Below are positions 16,073 through 23,890 of a stretch of DNA of 64,000 nt, in pieces. Source of the stretch: Caldisericaceae bacterium (GTDB taxonomy: Bacteria; Caldisericota; Caldisericia; Caldisericales; Caldisericaceae); assembly GCA_027023025.1 (NCBI GenBank), contig JALVXB010000025.1:48013-112012 (forward strand), in the 5' to 3' direction. Both the position numbers and the translations under genes were made by a program. The notes under the pieces are model-generated. The model was not told the origin of the DNA. It saw only the letters and a list, made by a program, of their open reading frames with translations, and did no database searches. Each line of letters begins with the position of its first letter. The stretch's first letter is position 1.

Positions 16073-17404
16073 CTAATATAAAGGCAATGAATTTTTAATT
16101 TCCCAGTCTGTTACGGCCGTTCTGTAACTATCCCATTCCTTTTCTTTTGCTTCGATGTACTTCTGGGCAATGTGTGGGCCTAAGGCAGAGAGGACTACAT
16201 CGTCCTTCTTCAGTTCGTTAATTGCTTCTTGAAGTGTAGACGGTAATACTCCTATGTTTAATTCCTCTTTTTCTTCGTCGCTGAGTTCGTAAATGTTTAT
16301 TCTGTTGACGGGTTTTGGTGGGGTGATTTTATTTTTAATTCCGTCGAGCCCTGCCTTCAGTATGACTGCAAATGCAAGGTACGGGTTTGCTGTTGGGTCA
16401 GGGCTTCTGAATTCTATTCTCTTGCTTTTTTCTCCTGCTGCGGGCACCCTTATTAAAGCGCTCCTATTTTTTACTGCCCAGGAAATGTAAACGGGCGCTT
16501 CGTACCCGGGAACGAGCCTTTTGTAAGAGTTAACAATCGGGTTTGTAATCGCAGTGATTGCCCTTGCGTGCTTCATTATGCCGCCTATAAAGTAAAGTGC
16601 CGTATCTGAAAGTGCAAATTCTTTACTTTCGTCGAAGAATAGATTCTTTCCGTCGTTTGAAAACAGAGAAATGTTTGTGTGTGCGCCTGAACCGTTAATC
16701 CCAAAAATAGGCTTCGGCAGGAAAGTTGCGTAGAGGTTATTTTCAAGTGCAATTGTTTTTGCCGTGATCTTAAATGTGATTATTCTGTCTGCCGTCGTAA
16801 TGGGATCTGCATACTTAAAGTCGATTTCGTGCTGAGAGGGTGCAACTTCGTGGTGCGATGCCTCTATCTCAAAACCCATTTTTTCGAGGCTTAATGCAAT
16901 CTCTGTTCTTGTTGCTTCCCCTATGTCTTCGGGGAGCATTTCAAAGTAACTTCCTTTGCTGACGAGTTTTGTCGTTGGTTCGCCTGTATCGGATAGCCTG
17001 AACAGGAAGAATTCCTCTTCAACGCCTGTTTGCATATTGAAACCAAGTTCTTTTGCTTCTGCTATTGCTTTATTCAAAACAAACCTTGGAGAACCTGCAA
17101 AGGGCTTTCCGTCTTTATCCAGTACATCGCATATAATGCGTGCTGTTTTTATTTTTTTCTGAACAGTCCACGGCAGAATTGTAAATGTGTCTGGGTCTGG
17201 AACGAGCAGCATGTCCGATTCCTCTATTCTTGCAAACCCTTCGATTGAAGAGCCGTCAAATGCAATGCCTTCTTCTAATACTCTTCCAAGTGCTTTGCTG
17301 CTGATTTCAACGAGCTTGGGAAAACCGAGAATGTCTGTGAATTGAAGCATTATCGTATTAACATTTTCTTTTTCAACAATCTTTAATATTTCGTCCTTAT
17401 TCAT
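16073..17404 (-). CDS. glnA: glutamine synthetase, type I
   Basis: Type I glutamine synthetase (443 residues), joining ammonia to glutamate with ATP. Family signatures: DGSSIEGFARIEESDMLLVPD near 50-70, the metal site EEEFFLF, GINGSGAHTNISLF (ATP-binding HxN loop), and the NPIVNSYKRLVPGYEAPVYISW segment. The length and absence of an obvious adenylylation-site Tyr motif suggest the GSI-alpha class common in Gram-positive bacteria and thermophiles, probably regulated by feedback rather than adenylylation. It has its own promoter, facing that of the Fe-S ATPase genes, and a GGGAGGCC ribosome site. Confidence 0.96.
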   Translation of the reverse strand: MNKDEILKIVEKENVNTIMLQFTDILGFPKLVEISSKALGRVLEEGIAFDGSSIEGFARIEESDMLLVPDPDTFTILPWTVQKKIKTARIICDVLDKDGKPFAGSPRFVLNKAIAEAKELGFNMQTGVEEEFFLFRLSDTGEPTTKLVSKGSYFEMLPEDIGEATRTEIALSLEKMGFEIEASHHEVAPSQHEIDFKYADPITTADRIITFKITAKTIALENNLYATFLPKPIFGINGSGAHTNISLFSNDGKNLFFDESKEFALSDTALYFIGGIMKHARAITAITNPIVNSYKRLVPGYEAPVYISWAVKNRSALIRVPAAGEKSKRIEFRSPDPTANPYLAFAVILKAGLDGIKNKITPPKPVNRINIYELSDEEKEELNIGVLPSTLQEAINELKKDDVVLSALGPHIAQKYIEAKEKEWDSYRTAVTDWEIKNSLPLY

Positions 17405-17428
17405 TACTGGCCTCCCGTTTTTTGGTTT

Positions 17429-17456
17429 ATTATACTTGCCTTTTGTGAAAAATCAA
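17429..17456 (-). promoter_or_regulatory. glnA promoter
   Basis: Minus-strand TTGATT (17456-17451), 16-nt spacer, TATAAT (17434-17429). It interleaves with the divergent promoter at 17436-17463. Confidence 0.7.
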
Positions 17457-17463
17457 CTATAAT
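17436..17463 (+). promoter_or_regulatory. promoter of the MinD-like Fe-S ATPase operon
   Basis: TTGCCT (17436-17441), 16-nt spacer, TATAAT (17458-17463). The glnA -35 box lies inside this spacer, so the two promoters cannot be occupied fully at once. Confidence 0.6.
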
Positions 17464-17515
17464 TTTAGCCTGTAATGTTAGTTATAACTAAGTTTTGACA
17501 AAGGAGATTAGAGAT

Positions 17516-18373
17516 ATGTGGATAACAGTTGCAAGTGGTAAAGGTGGCACAGGTAAAACTACCGTTTCAGTGAGTCTTACACTTGCCCTGGAAAACGGGG
17601 TATATGTGGATGCAGATGTTGAAGAGCCAAACGGCGCTTTGTTTCTGAAGCCAGAAATAGAAAAAGTAGTTCCTTATACGGAACCTATTCCTCAGATCAA
17701 TACGGATGTGTGCACTTTTTGCGGAAAGTGTGCAGATGCCTGTGTGTATAAAGCAATAGTAATATTAAAGCCTCTTAAAAAAGCGATGTTCTTTCCGGAG
17801 CTTTGCCACAGTTGCGGCCTCTGTGCGTATGTGTGCCCAGTGGAGGGGGCTCTTGCCGAGGTTCCAAAGAAGAAGGGGGAAATAAGGTTTGGAAAGAGTA
17901 ATGGCGTAGAGTTTATTGAAGGGACATTAGATCTTGGTGAAGCATCTGCGTCTCCGCTAATTCGTGGTATGAAAAAACTTATCCCCAGAGAAGGTAAAAA
18001 TGTCGTTATCGATGCGCCGCCCGGGACGAGTTGCCCTGTCGTTGAAGCAATGGAAGATTCTGATTTTGTCCTGCTCGTAACGGAGCCTACTCTGTTTGGA
18101 TTAAACGACTTAAAACTTACCGTGTCACTCGTAAAAGAATTGAAGTTACCTTTTGGAATCGTGATAAACAAAGCAGAAGAAGGCAACGACCTGATTGATA
18201 GATATGCTGAAGAGGAAAAAATCCCCATTCTTGGAAGAATTCCTTTCGAGCGCTCTATTGCAGAATACTATTCAAAAGGTATTCCTGTGATCTACACTCT
18301 GGAAAACGGCAAAACGATTTTTGCTAATATTTACAAGCAGATAAAGGAGATAGCGCAAAATGGACAGAATTAA
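17516..18373 (+). CDS. MinD-superfamily ATPase with inserted 2[4Fe-4S] ferredoxin domain (copy 1)
   Basis: A 285-residue SIMIBI-class ATPase. Deviant Walker A ASGKGGTGKTTVSVSL at the N terminus; a two-cluster ferredoxin insert at about 60-110 (CTFCGKCADAC and CHSCGLCAYVCPVEGA); then IDAPPGTSCPV, the ATPase switch region, and LVTEPTLFGLNDLKLT. Family members are usually annotated as MinD-superfamily or cobyrinic-acid-synthase-like proteins and often sit beside NifX-like proteins; a role in Fe-S or metallocofactor handling is inferred, not proven. ATG 17516 follows AAGGAG by 9 nt. It overlaps copy 2 by 14 nt. Confidence 0.88.
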   Translation: MWITVASGKGGTGKTTVSVSLTLALENGVYVDADVEEPNGALFLKPEIEKVVPYTEPIPQINTDVCTFCGKCADACVYKAIVILKPLKKAMFFPELCHSCGLCAYVCPVEGALAEVPKKKGEIRFGKSNGVEFIEGTLDLGEASASPLIRGMKKLIPREGKNVVIDAPPGTSCPVVEAMEDSDFVLLVTEPTLFGLNDLKLTVSLVKELKLPFGIVINKAEEGNDLIDRYAEEEKIPILGRIPFERSIAEYYSKGIPVIYTLENGKTIFANIYKQIKEIAQNGQN

Positions 18374-19250
18374 AGAACTCGTCGTATTAAGCGGTAAAGG
18401 TGGAACTGGTAAAACGACGCTTACATCGAGCCTTTCAAAAATAATTAAGGATAAAGTGATAGTAGATGCCGATGTGGATGCATCGGATATGTTTATACTT
18501 CTTAAACCTCGTGTATTAAAAAAGGAAATTTTCAGGGGAAAGTCCGTTGCGCTCATACATCAGGATAAGTGCATCCACTGCGGGCTGTGCGAGCAGCACT
18601 GCCGCTTTGATGCAATACACAAAAATAGTGAAGGCCAGTTTATCGTTAACGAATTTAAGTGCGACGGATGCGAGCTCTGTGTGTATGTGTGTCCCGTAGA
18701 CGCAATTACAATGGAGCAGGGCATCGTTGGTGAATGGTACCTTTCTGAAACGGATTTTGGGCCTATGGTGCACGCAAGGCTGAACCCCGGAGACGAAAAT
18801 TCAGGAAATCTCGTTACGATGGTAAAGCATCAGGCACAGATCGTTGCAAAAGAAAAAGGCTTAAACAAAATTATCATTGACGGCCCTCCCGGAACTGGGT
18901 GCCCTGTTATCTCTGCGCTATCCGGTGCAACAGCAACGATTATCGTGACGGAACCCACGCTTTCCGGGATGCACGACCTTGACCGTATTCTAAAAGTTGC
19001 AAACCAGTTTAAAGTTTTGCCTAAAATAGTAATTAATAAGTACGACTTAAACAATGAGAATGTAAGAGAAATAGAAAAATTTGCCCGGGAAAATAATGCA
19101 AAAATTATCGGCAGGATTCCATTTGACCACTGTGTAATTGACGCACTGCTGAACGAGAAAACGCCTGTGGATGGTGGCGAGGAATGCAGAAGAGTAAAGG
19201 ACGAAATTTATAAAATTGCAAACTTTGCAAACGAGATATTCGAAACCTGA
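18360..19250 (+). CDS. MinD-superfamily ATPase with inserted 2[4Fe-4S] ferredoxin domain (copy 2)
   Basis: A 296-residue paralogue of the preceding gene with the same order: LSGKGGTGKTTLTSSL, a ferredoxin insert (CIHCGLCEQHC and CDGCELCVYVCPVDAI, about 63-105), IDGPPGTGCPVISALSGA and VTEPTLSGMHDLDRI. The pair is probably expressed from one mRNA and may form a heterodimer, as SIMIBI ATPases dimerise across ATP. The cysteine spacing is complete in both, so two clusters per subunit are expected. Exact role unknown. The gene ends 19 nt before the stop of a convergent glycosidase gene. Confidence 0.88.
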   Translation: MDRIKELVVLSGKGGTGKTTLTSSLSKIIKDKVIVDADVDASDMFILLKPRVLKKEIFRGKSVALIHQDKCIHCGLCEQHCRFDAIHKNSEGQFIVNEFKCDGCELCVYVCPVDAITMEQGIVGEWYLSETDFGPMVHARLNPGDENSGNLVTMVKHQAQIVAKEKGLNKIIIDGPPGTGCPVISALSGATATIIVTEPTLSGMHDLDRILKVANQFKVLPKIVINKYDLNNENVREIEKFARENNAKIIGRIPFDHCVIDALLNEKTPVDGGEECRRVKDEIYKIANFANEIFET

Positions 19251-19269
19251 ACTGGGCGAAATTGTGTGT

Positions 19270-21234
19270 TTAGTCTGGTGCATGCCCCGGGTTTATAATT
19301 AGTTTGTCGAGGTCTCTTACCGTTGCATACGGAATAAAACCGTTATCTATTGCATTTGAATAGAACTTATCGATAAGAGATTTTTTTCTTACATAATCCG
19401 TTACGAGTACTATCTTTCCGCTATTTTTGAAAAGGTTTAAATATTTAATCGATTCTTTTGTATAAGAGGTTGGTTGAGGCGTGTTTCCGTTAAACCACAA
19501 ATCCTCTTTCCCAATTCCGTTAATTGCATTCAGATAATCTTTGTGAACGCCTAACTCTTCTGCATTCTGGACGAAAATAAGGAAGTTACGCCTGCCCCTT
19601 TTATTACGGACATAGTCAGATATTTGCTTAACGAATTTTACCATTTCTGCTTCTGCTTTTTCTCTCGTTTTTTTATCGCTTGCATGTTCCTCCCAGTATT
19701 CGTAAGTGTCAACTGTGTCGAGATATACTCCATTAAATCCTGCATCTATAATTTTATCCAGATAATTATACACTATCTTTTTCCAGCCTTCATTCCAGTA
19801 TTTAACTCTGTAATTTCCTTCCCAATCAGGATTTTCTGGGCCAAGCCAGTTTGGCGCTCCTTTGTCTGGAGTTCCGTCTTTATTTTCGTCCCATGTATTT
19901 TTCCAGTACCACCTGTAATCTTCGGCTTCCCCGATGCTCAGGTACGAGAGCACGATTTTCTGTCCGCCGGCACTATGCTCCAGTCTATATACTTCTTCTG
20001 GAGTAAATCGCTCTTCGTTAGAGCCGTCCTTTGAGTAGTCGATAATAGCGAGGTCAAATTTAGTTTTGCCGATTTTTTCAAGGTCTATATCCTGAAGCTG
20101 ATAAAGAAAGTCGTTAACATTATTCATTGAATATATCTTATCCGCATCCCAGTTGCTAAAGTGTGGACTCGTTACAAATATGGAGCTGCTTATACCTTTT
20201 CGGTAGGCATTCAGCGTTTCTTTGGAGGAATTGATTCTTAAATCAGAATACGTTTCGTCTTCATTTTGCCACTTTTCGTCCCAGTAACTTACGGCTTTTA
20301 TTCGAGGATATCGCCCGGACTTTATCACATTAAATGCCTCCGTTATCCATCTGGCTTTGCGCAGTTTATCCCTATTATCTTCTATCACACCAAACTCGAG
20401 CACTGCTAAAGGCTTTTTGCTGGATATCTTTGAAAGCTCTGGGTATGCTTCGTCCATAACGTCTTTAAACGAAACCCAATCGTCACTGGGCTGAAGTGCT
20501 CCATATGCACTGACGCCTATCCAATCTATGTAATTATCTCCGGGATAGTATGCTTTCATACTGTTCCACTTTTCTGCCGGCATAGAATGGGCATCAATGT
20601 GGAACATCCAGGTAATGTTTTTTACACCTTCGCTTTTAAATATGTCGATAATGTGTCTATAAGCATCTCTGTAGCGCTCTGGGCCGTCGGGAAGCATAGG
20701 GTCTCCGTATCCAGTTGTTTTTCCTCCTCCGTTGAATATGCCACTCCACGGAAACCAGTTGCCATTTGGCTCTGGCGCGAATTCGACTATAATCGGATAT
20801 TTGAGCGCTCTGGCCTTTTTTGCCCACTGGATTAAGTCTGCGTCGAATTTTCCGTCTATGATTTTTTGCATGGAATAAGTAGAATCCTTTTTGCCTTCCT
20901 CAAAGTTCGTGCGAGGCATAAGCCTTACATACGGAGTAAATCCGCTCAGATGGATGATATTTATACACCTGTCAGGGAATTTGATCCCGTTATTCCAGTT
21001 GTTTGAAAAGTATGCCCAGGCAATTCTTTTACCTGATAATTTGCAAAAGTCAAAAATTTTTTCTGCGCTTACTTTATCTTCGCTTCCTCCAAAATTTGGA
21101 AATGCAGCAAGGTACATTCCGTTTTCGGGCGGCATTAATTTAAGTTGCCCGTTTGGATAAGGAGAGAATATAGAAGAAATAAACATTAAAATTACGAGAA
21201 TGCCAAGTATTAAGTGTTTGTCGTAAGTCATCAT
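19270..21234 (-). CDS. membrane-anchored two-domain glycoside hydrolase: GH26-like plus GH114/TM1410-like
   Basis: A 654-residue protein with an N-terminal hydrophobic segment (about 7-25) for export or anchoring. Residues about 35-345 resemble GH26: YLAAFPNFGG, then VEFAPEPNGNWFPWSG (the acid/base Glu region; GH26 normally has HEMNG) and PLAVLEFGV (nucleophile Glu region). Residues about 350-650 resemble the GH114/TM1410 family: FDLAIIDYSKDG, IVLSYLSIGEAEDYRWYW, FNGVYLDTVDTYEYW and LIFVQNAEEL. GH114 enzymes cleave alpha-1,4-galactosaminan-type polymers. Likely target is an extracellular or envelope polysaccharide. It starts 10 nt after the upstream DUF59 gene. Domain families fairly sure, substrates not. 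Confidence 0.75.
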   Translation of the reverse strand: MMTYDKHLILGILVILMFISSIFSPYPNGQLKLMPPENGMYLAAFPNFGGSEDKVSAEKIFDFCKLSGKRIAWAYFSNNWNNGIKFPDRCINIIHLSGFTPYVRLMPRTNFEEGKKDSTYSMQKIIDGKFDADLIQWAKKARALKYPIIVEFAPEPNGNWFPWSGIFNGGGKTTGYGDPMLPDGPERYRDAYRHIIDIFKSEGVKNITWMFHIDAHSMPAEKWNSMKAYYPGDNYIDWIGVSAYGALQPSDDWVSFKDVMDEAYPELSKISSKKPLAVLEFGVIEDNRDKLRKARWITEAFNVIKSGRYPRIKAVSYWDEKWQNEDETYSDLRINSSKETLNAYRKGISSSIFVTSPHFSNWDADKIYSMNNVNDFLYQLQDIDLEKIGKTKFDLAIIDYSKDGSNEERFTPEEVYRLEHSAGGQKIVLSYLSIGEAEDYRWYWKNTWDENKDGTPDKGAPNWLGPENPDWEGNYRVKYWNEGWKKIVYNYLDKIIDAGFNGVYLDTVDTYEYWEEHASDKKTREKAEAEMVKFVKQISDYVRNKRGRRNFLIFVQNAEELGVHKDYLNAINGIGKEDLWFNGNTPQPTSYTKESIKYLNLFKNSGKIVLVTDYVRKKSLIDKFYSNAIDNGFIPYATVRDLDKLIINPGHAPD

Positions 21235-21243
21235 CTGTATGTT

Positions 21244-21864
21244 TTAAGAATTCCTGTTGAAGAATTCTGCAAGTGCTTCCTTTTGCGTGGACTTAGTCGT
21301 AACGAAAACATTAAGCCCGTAGTGTTTTTCCAACTTTTCTTTGAATTCTGGCGAAATATTTTTGCATATAAGAGTTTTTATGTCGGCAAGCAGGTTCACA
21401 AACTTTACGATGTTATCCGTTAAACCGTCTTTGGTGAGCGTATTCTCTCTTGCAGATAGAAAGTTTCCGTACTTTGTGTAGGTCATAAAGAATTCGGCTT
21501 TGTTGCATTCCTTTGGCCATACATTGCCGTCTTTGTCTGTTGCTATTGCAATGTGCTCTCCTTGCTCCTCTTCTTTTTCTATCTCTTCAAGATAGGTATT
21601 TAACTGGTCCTGATAGACGAATTGTTCTACTCTCAGTTGAACTTTTTTTACTCCCGGCACTTCTTTTACTGCACCTCTTATCATCAGTGCAAGTTGCACG
21701 CCTATAGGGCAGGTTGGAGTTGTTGGCATAAACTTAAACTTTACAATTCCGTTTTCCTCGTCTATGTCAAAGTCGTAAACGAGCTTTAAGGATACGACAT
21801 CCTGTTTTAATTCTGGGTCCTGCACTTTCTTTAGTGCTTCTATAATTTTATCTTTTAAACTCAT
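21244..21864 (-). CDS. fusion of MIP18/DUF59 domain with NifX/NifB-type Fe-Mo-cofactor-like domain
   Basis: A 206-residue protein. Residues 1-95 are a MIP18-family (DUF59) domain: LKKVQDPELKQDVVSLKLVYD and the MPTTPTCPIGVQLALMIRGAV stretch with the conserved Cys. After an acidic linker, residues about 105-205 resemble the dinitrogenase iron-molybdenum cofactor (NifX) fold: EHIAIATDKDGNVWPKECNKAEFF, then LLADIKTLICKNISPEFKEKLEKHYGLNVFVT, where other members have the IGPxAxxxLxxxGI pattern. DUF59 proteins serve Fe-S assembly; NifX-like proteins bind metal clusters. ATG 21864 follows GGAGGCG. The ferredoxin ATPases at 17516-19250 are the plausible partners. The NifX part is inferred by pattern. 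Confidence 0.7.
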   Translation of the reverse strand: MSLKDKIIEALKKVQDPELKQDVVSLKLVYDFDIDEENGIVKFKFMPTTPTCPIGVQLALMIRGAVKEVPGVKKVQLRVEQFVYQDQLNTYLEEIEKEEEQGEHIAIATDKDGNVWPKECNKAEFFMTYTKYGNFLSARENTLTKDGLTDNIVKFVNLLADIKTLICKNISPEFKEKLEKHYGLNVFVTTKSTQKEALAEFFNRNS

Positions 21865-21994
21865 CTTTCGCCTCCGCTTTGCCAATGTAAAATCCTTAAT
21901 ATTATAATAGTGTTCCAGACAAAATGGAAATTGTGTTTGTAATAAGCAGTTTTTGGTTTACTATTAAAGTGGAGCATATTGGAGGCGCATTTCG

Positions 21995-22585
21995 GTGATA
22001 TACAAAACGATAAAGAAGAAGGCTGTAGTGGAACAAACAATTAAGAAGTCGAAGTTTATTGGCATTGCTATGCCCTCGAGCAGTAAGGAAGAGGCATTAG
22101 CCTTTATTGAGGGATTAAAGAACGAGTATAAAGATGCAAGCCACATCGTATACGCTTACAGATTTGGGCCTGAAAAGGAAGAATTTTACTTTACTGATAA
22201 CGGCGAACCTTCTGGAAGCGCAGGTAAGCCTGTGTTTACAGCAATCACCGGTGCGGATGTCTTTAACTGTGTAGTTGCCGTGGTGAGATACTTTGGCGGT
22301 ATAAAGCTGGGGGTGGGTGGGCTAATACGCGCATACTTCTCTACTGCAAAGGCTGCAATTGAAAGTGCAGGTATTATCGAAGTTACGCCTACCAAAATTT
22401 TAGCACTGGAATTTCCTTACGAAGCATCGCGCCTCGTTATGTACTATGTGCACGAATTTTCTGCTGAAGTCGTCGAAACTCACTACGAAGAAGTCGTAAA
22501 AATGAAACTACGCATCAACGAAGATAGGTATCAGGAATTTATAAATGTGCTTTCAAAGAAATCTCATCTTGTTCGGTTTTCTTAA
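21995..22585 (+). CDS. yigZ: YigZ/IMPACT (UPF0029) family protein
   Basis: A 196-residue YigZ homologue. KSKFIGIAMPSSSKEEALAFIEGLK, ASHIVYAYRFG, FTDNGEPSGSAGKPV and VVRYFGGIKLGVGGLIRAY are the family signature (UPF0029 N-terminal domain), followed by the short DUF1949 ferredoxin-like C-terminal domain (about 135-196). IMPACT relatives regulate translation via Gcn2 in eukaryotes; in bacteria the role is not settled. GTG start at 21995 with a GGAGG about 14 nt upstream. Its last 47 nt overlap the opposite-strand nuclease gene. Confidence 0.9.
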   Translation: MIYKTIKKKAVVEQTIKKSKFIGIAMPSSSKEEALAFIEGLKNEYKDASHIVYAYRFGPEKEEFYFTDNGEPSGSAGKPVFTAITGADVFNCVVAVVRYFGGIKLGVGGLIRAYFSTAKAAIESAGIIEVTPTKILALEFPYEASRLVMYYVHEFSAEVVETHYEEVVKMKLRINEDRYQEFINVLSKKSHLVRFS

Positions 22586-23318
22586 ATGCAGGGCAGATAT
22601 CTCTGAATTCACAGGTTGAACAGTTTTTCCCTACTTTTGGCTCAAAGTTGTTTGCCAGGATTTGCTCACCTGTTCGGATAATTTTTTCTTTGCCTTTTTC
22701 CACTAATCTATCGTTCAGGTCGAAAGAAATTTCTTTATTGTATCTTACAAACAGAAGTGAAACGGTTTCAATTTTCGGAAGGTGAAGCGCTTCCTTGCCT
22801 GCGATGTAGTAGATTATGGGCTGCAGCAGGTCTATTTCTCTGAAAAACTTCGGAAGAATTCTGTTTGTTTTATAGTCTATGATTTTGTAGGCGTTTCCTA
22901 CTTTATCTATTCTGTCGATGCGCCCTATTACTTTGAATTTGTCCAGATTAAACGAAAAGTTCTTTTCTACTTCGTATGCTGGAGAAAAGCCGAATATATT
23001 TTCCCTGTAGATTTTTTTCAGCAGATCTATTGCTTCTTTTCTTGCGCGCTCTTCTTCTCCTCCTTTGTACCCGTCAGATATCCAGTGCTCGTCAAGAAGT
23101 TCCATAAGGTATTCAAGAGGTGGGCGTTTTTGTTTGATAAAGTTTTTATCTGGATGATAAAATATCTCCAGCACCTTATGGATTGTGCTGCCAAAACTGA
23201 AGTAGCTGCGCGGCATAGTGCTTAATTTGTCTACATATATAAATTTATAGCGCATCGGGCAATTGTCGTAAATTGCAATGCGTGAAAAACTTAAGTGGAA
23301 TTCTTTAGTCTCTGCCAT
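22539..23318 (-). CDS. RecB/AddB-type PD-(D/E)XK nuclease with Fe-S cluster
   Basis: A 259-residue single-domain exonuclease of the PD-(D/E)XK (RecB/Cas4) superfamily. LSFSRIAIYDNCPMRYKFIYVDKL with C20 opens the domain; FGSTIHKVLEIFY supplies the catalytic His; IGRIDRIDKVGNAYKIIDYKTN holds the catalytic Asp and D-x-K motif; QPIIYYIAGKEAL is motif QxxxY. The C-terminal CSTCEFRDIC gives three further Cys, so with C20 a 4Fe-4S cluster is expected. It resembles the standalone nuclease half of AddB or Cas4-like proteins; no cas gene is near. The start overlaps the coaE end by 28 nt. Confidence 0.88.
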   Translation of the reverse strand: MAETKEFHLSFSRIAIYDNCPMRYKFIYVDKLSTMPRSYFSFGSTIHKVLEIFYHPDKNFIKQKRPPLEYLMELLDEHWISDGYKGGEEERARKEAIDLLKKIYRENIFGFSPAYEVEKNFSFNLDKFKVIGRIDRIDKVGNAYKIIDYKTNRILPKFFREIDLLQPIIYYIAGKEALHLPKIETVSLLFVRYNKEISFDLNDRLVEKGKEKIIRTGEQILANNFEPKVGKNCSTCEFRDICPAFKKTEQDEISLKAHL

Positions 23319-23890
23319 AATTTCATTACCTGTTCTTTTACTGCGTCAAGGCTATCAGTATTGTTAATCACATAGTCAGCCATTTTTATTTTTTTATTTA
23401 TGTCCATCTGTGCGTTAATCCTTGCGAGCGCCTGAGACTCTGAAATGTTTTCTCTTTCCATTAACCGTTTTAATTGTAGGTTTTTGGGAGTATAAACGAC
23501 CCACACTTCGTCGGCGAATTTGTCCCATCCTGCTTCAAACAAGATTGCCGCATCTATTATAACTACTTTTGCATTTTTTCTACTGTATTCCTTGATTTTT
23601 TCTTTCAAAAGTTTTGTCATTACGGGGATCATTATATCGTTGAGTTTTTTCAGTGCTTTGCTGTTCCTGAACACATAATCTCCGAGAAGTTTTCTGTCTA
23701 TTTTCCCATTTTTTATGTACTTATCTCCAAATGCCCTTCTTATTTTCTCTACTACATTGTCTATGTTTTTTTCCTGCACTTCTTTGCCGATTTCGTCCAT
23801 ATCTATTACTATTGCACCGAGGCTTTTCAGAATTTTTGAAATTTCACTTTTTCCAGAGGCAATGTTTCCCGTAAGCCCAATGATTTTCAT
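23291..23890 (-). CDS. coaE: dephospho-CoA kinase
   Basis: CoaE of 199 residues, the last step of coenzyme A synthesis. The P-loop GLTGNIASGKSEISKIL is at the N terminus, DMDEIGKEV gives the catalytic Asp, and VVIIDAAILFEAGWD and VVYTPKNLQLKRLMERENISESQALARI complete the CoA-binding and lid regions. ATG 23890 is the family start; the frame is open further upstream into polA. The start overlaps the polA stop by 4 nt, a common polA-coaE linkage. Confidence 0.95.
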   Translation of the reverse strand: MKIIGLTGNIASGKSEISKILKSLGAIVIDMDEIGKEVQEKNIDNVVEKIRRAFGDKYIKNGKIDRKLLGDYVFRNSKALKKLNDIMIPVMTKLLKEKIKEYSRKNAKVVIIDAAILFEAGWDKFADEVWVVYTPKNLQLKRLMERENISESQALARINAQMDINKKIKMADYVINNTDSLDAVKEQVMKLWQRLKNST

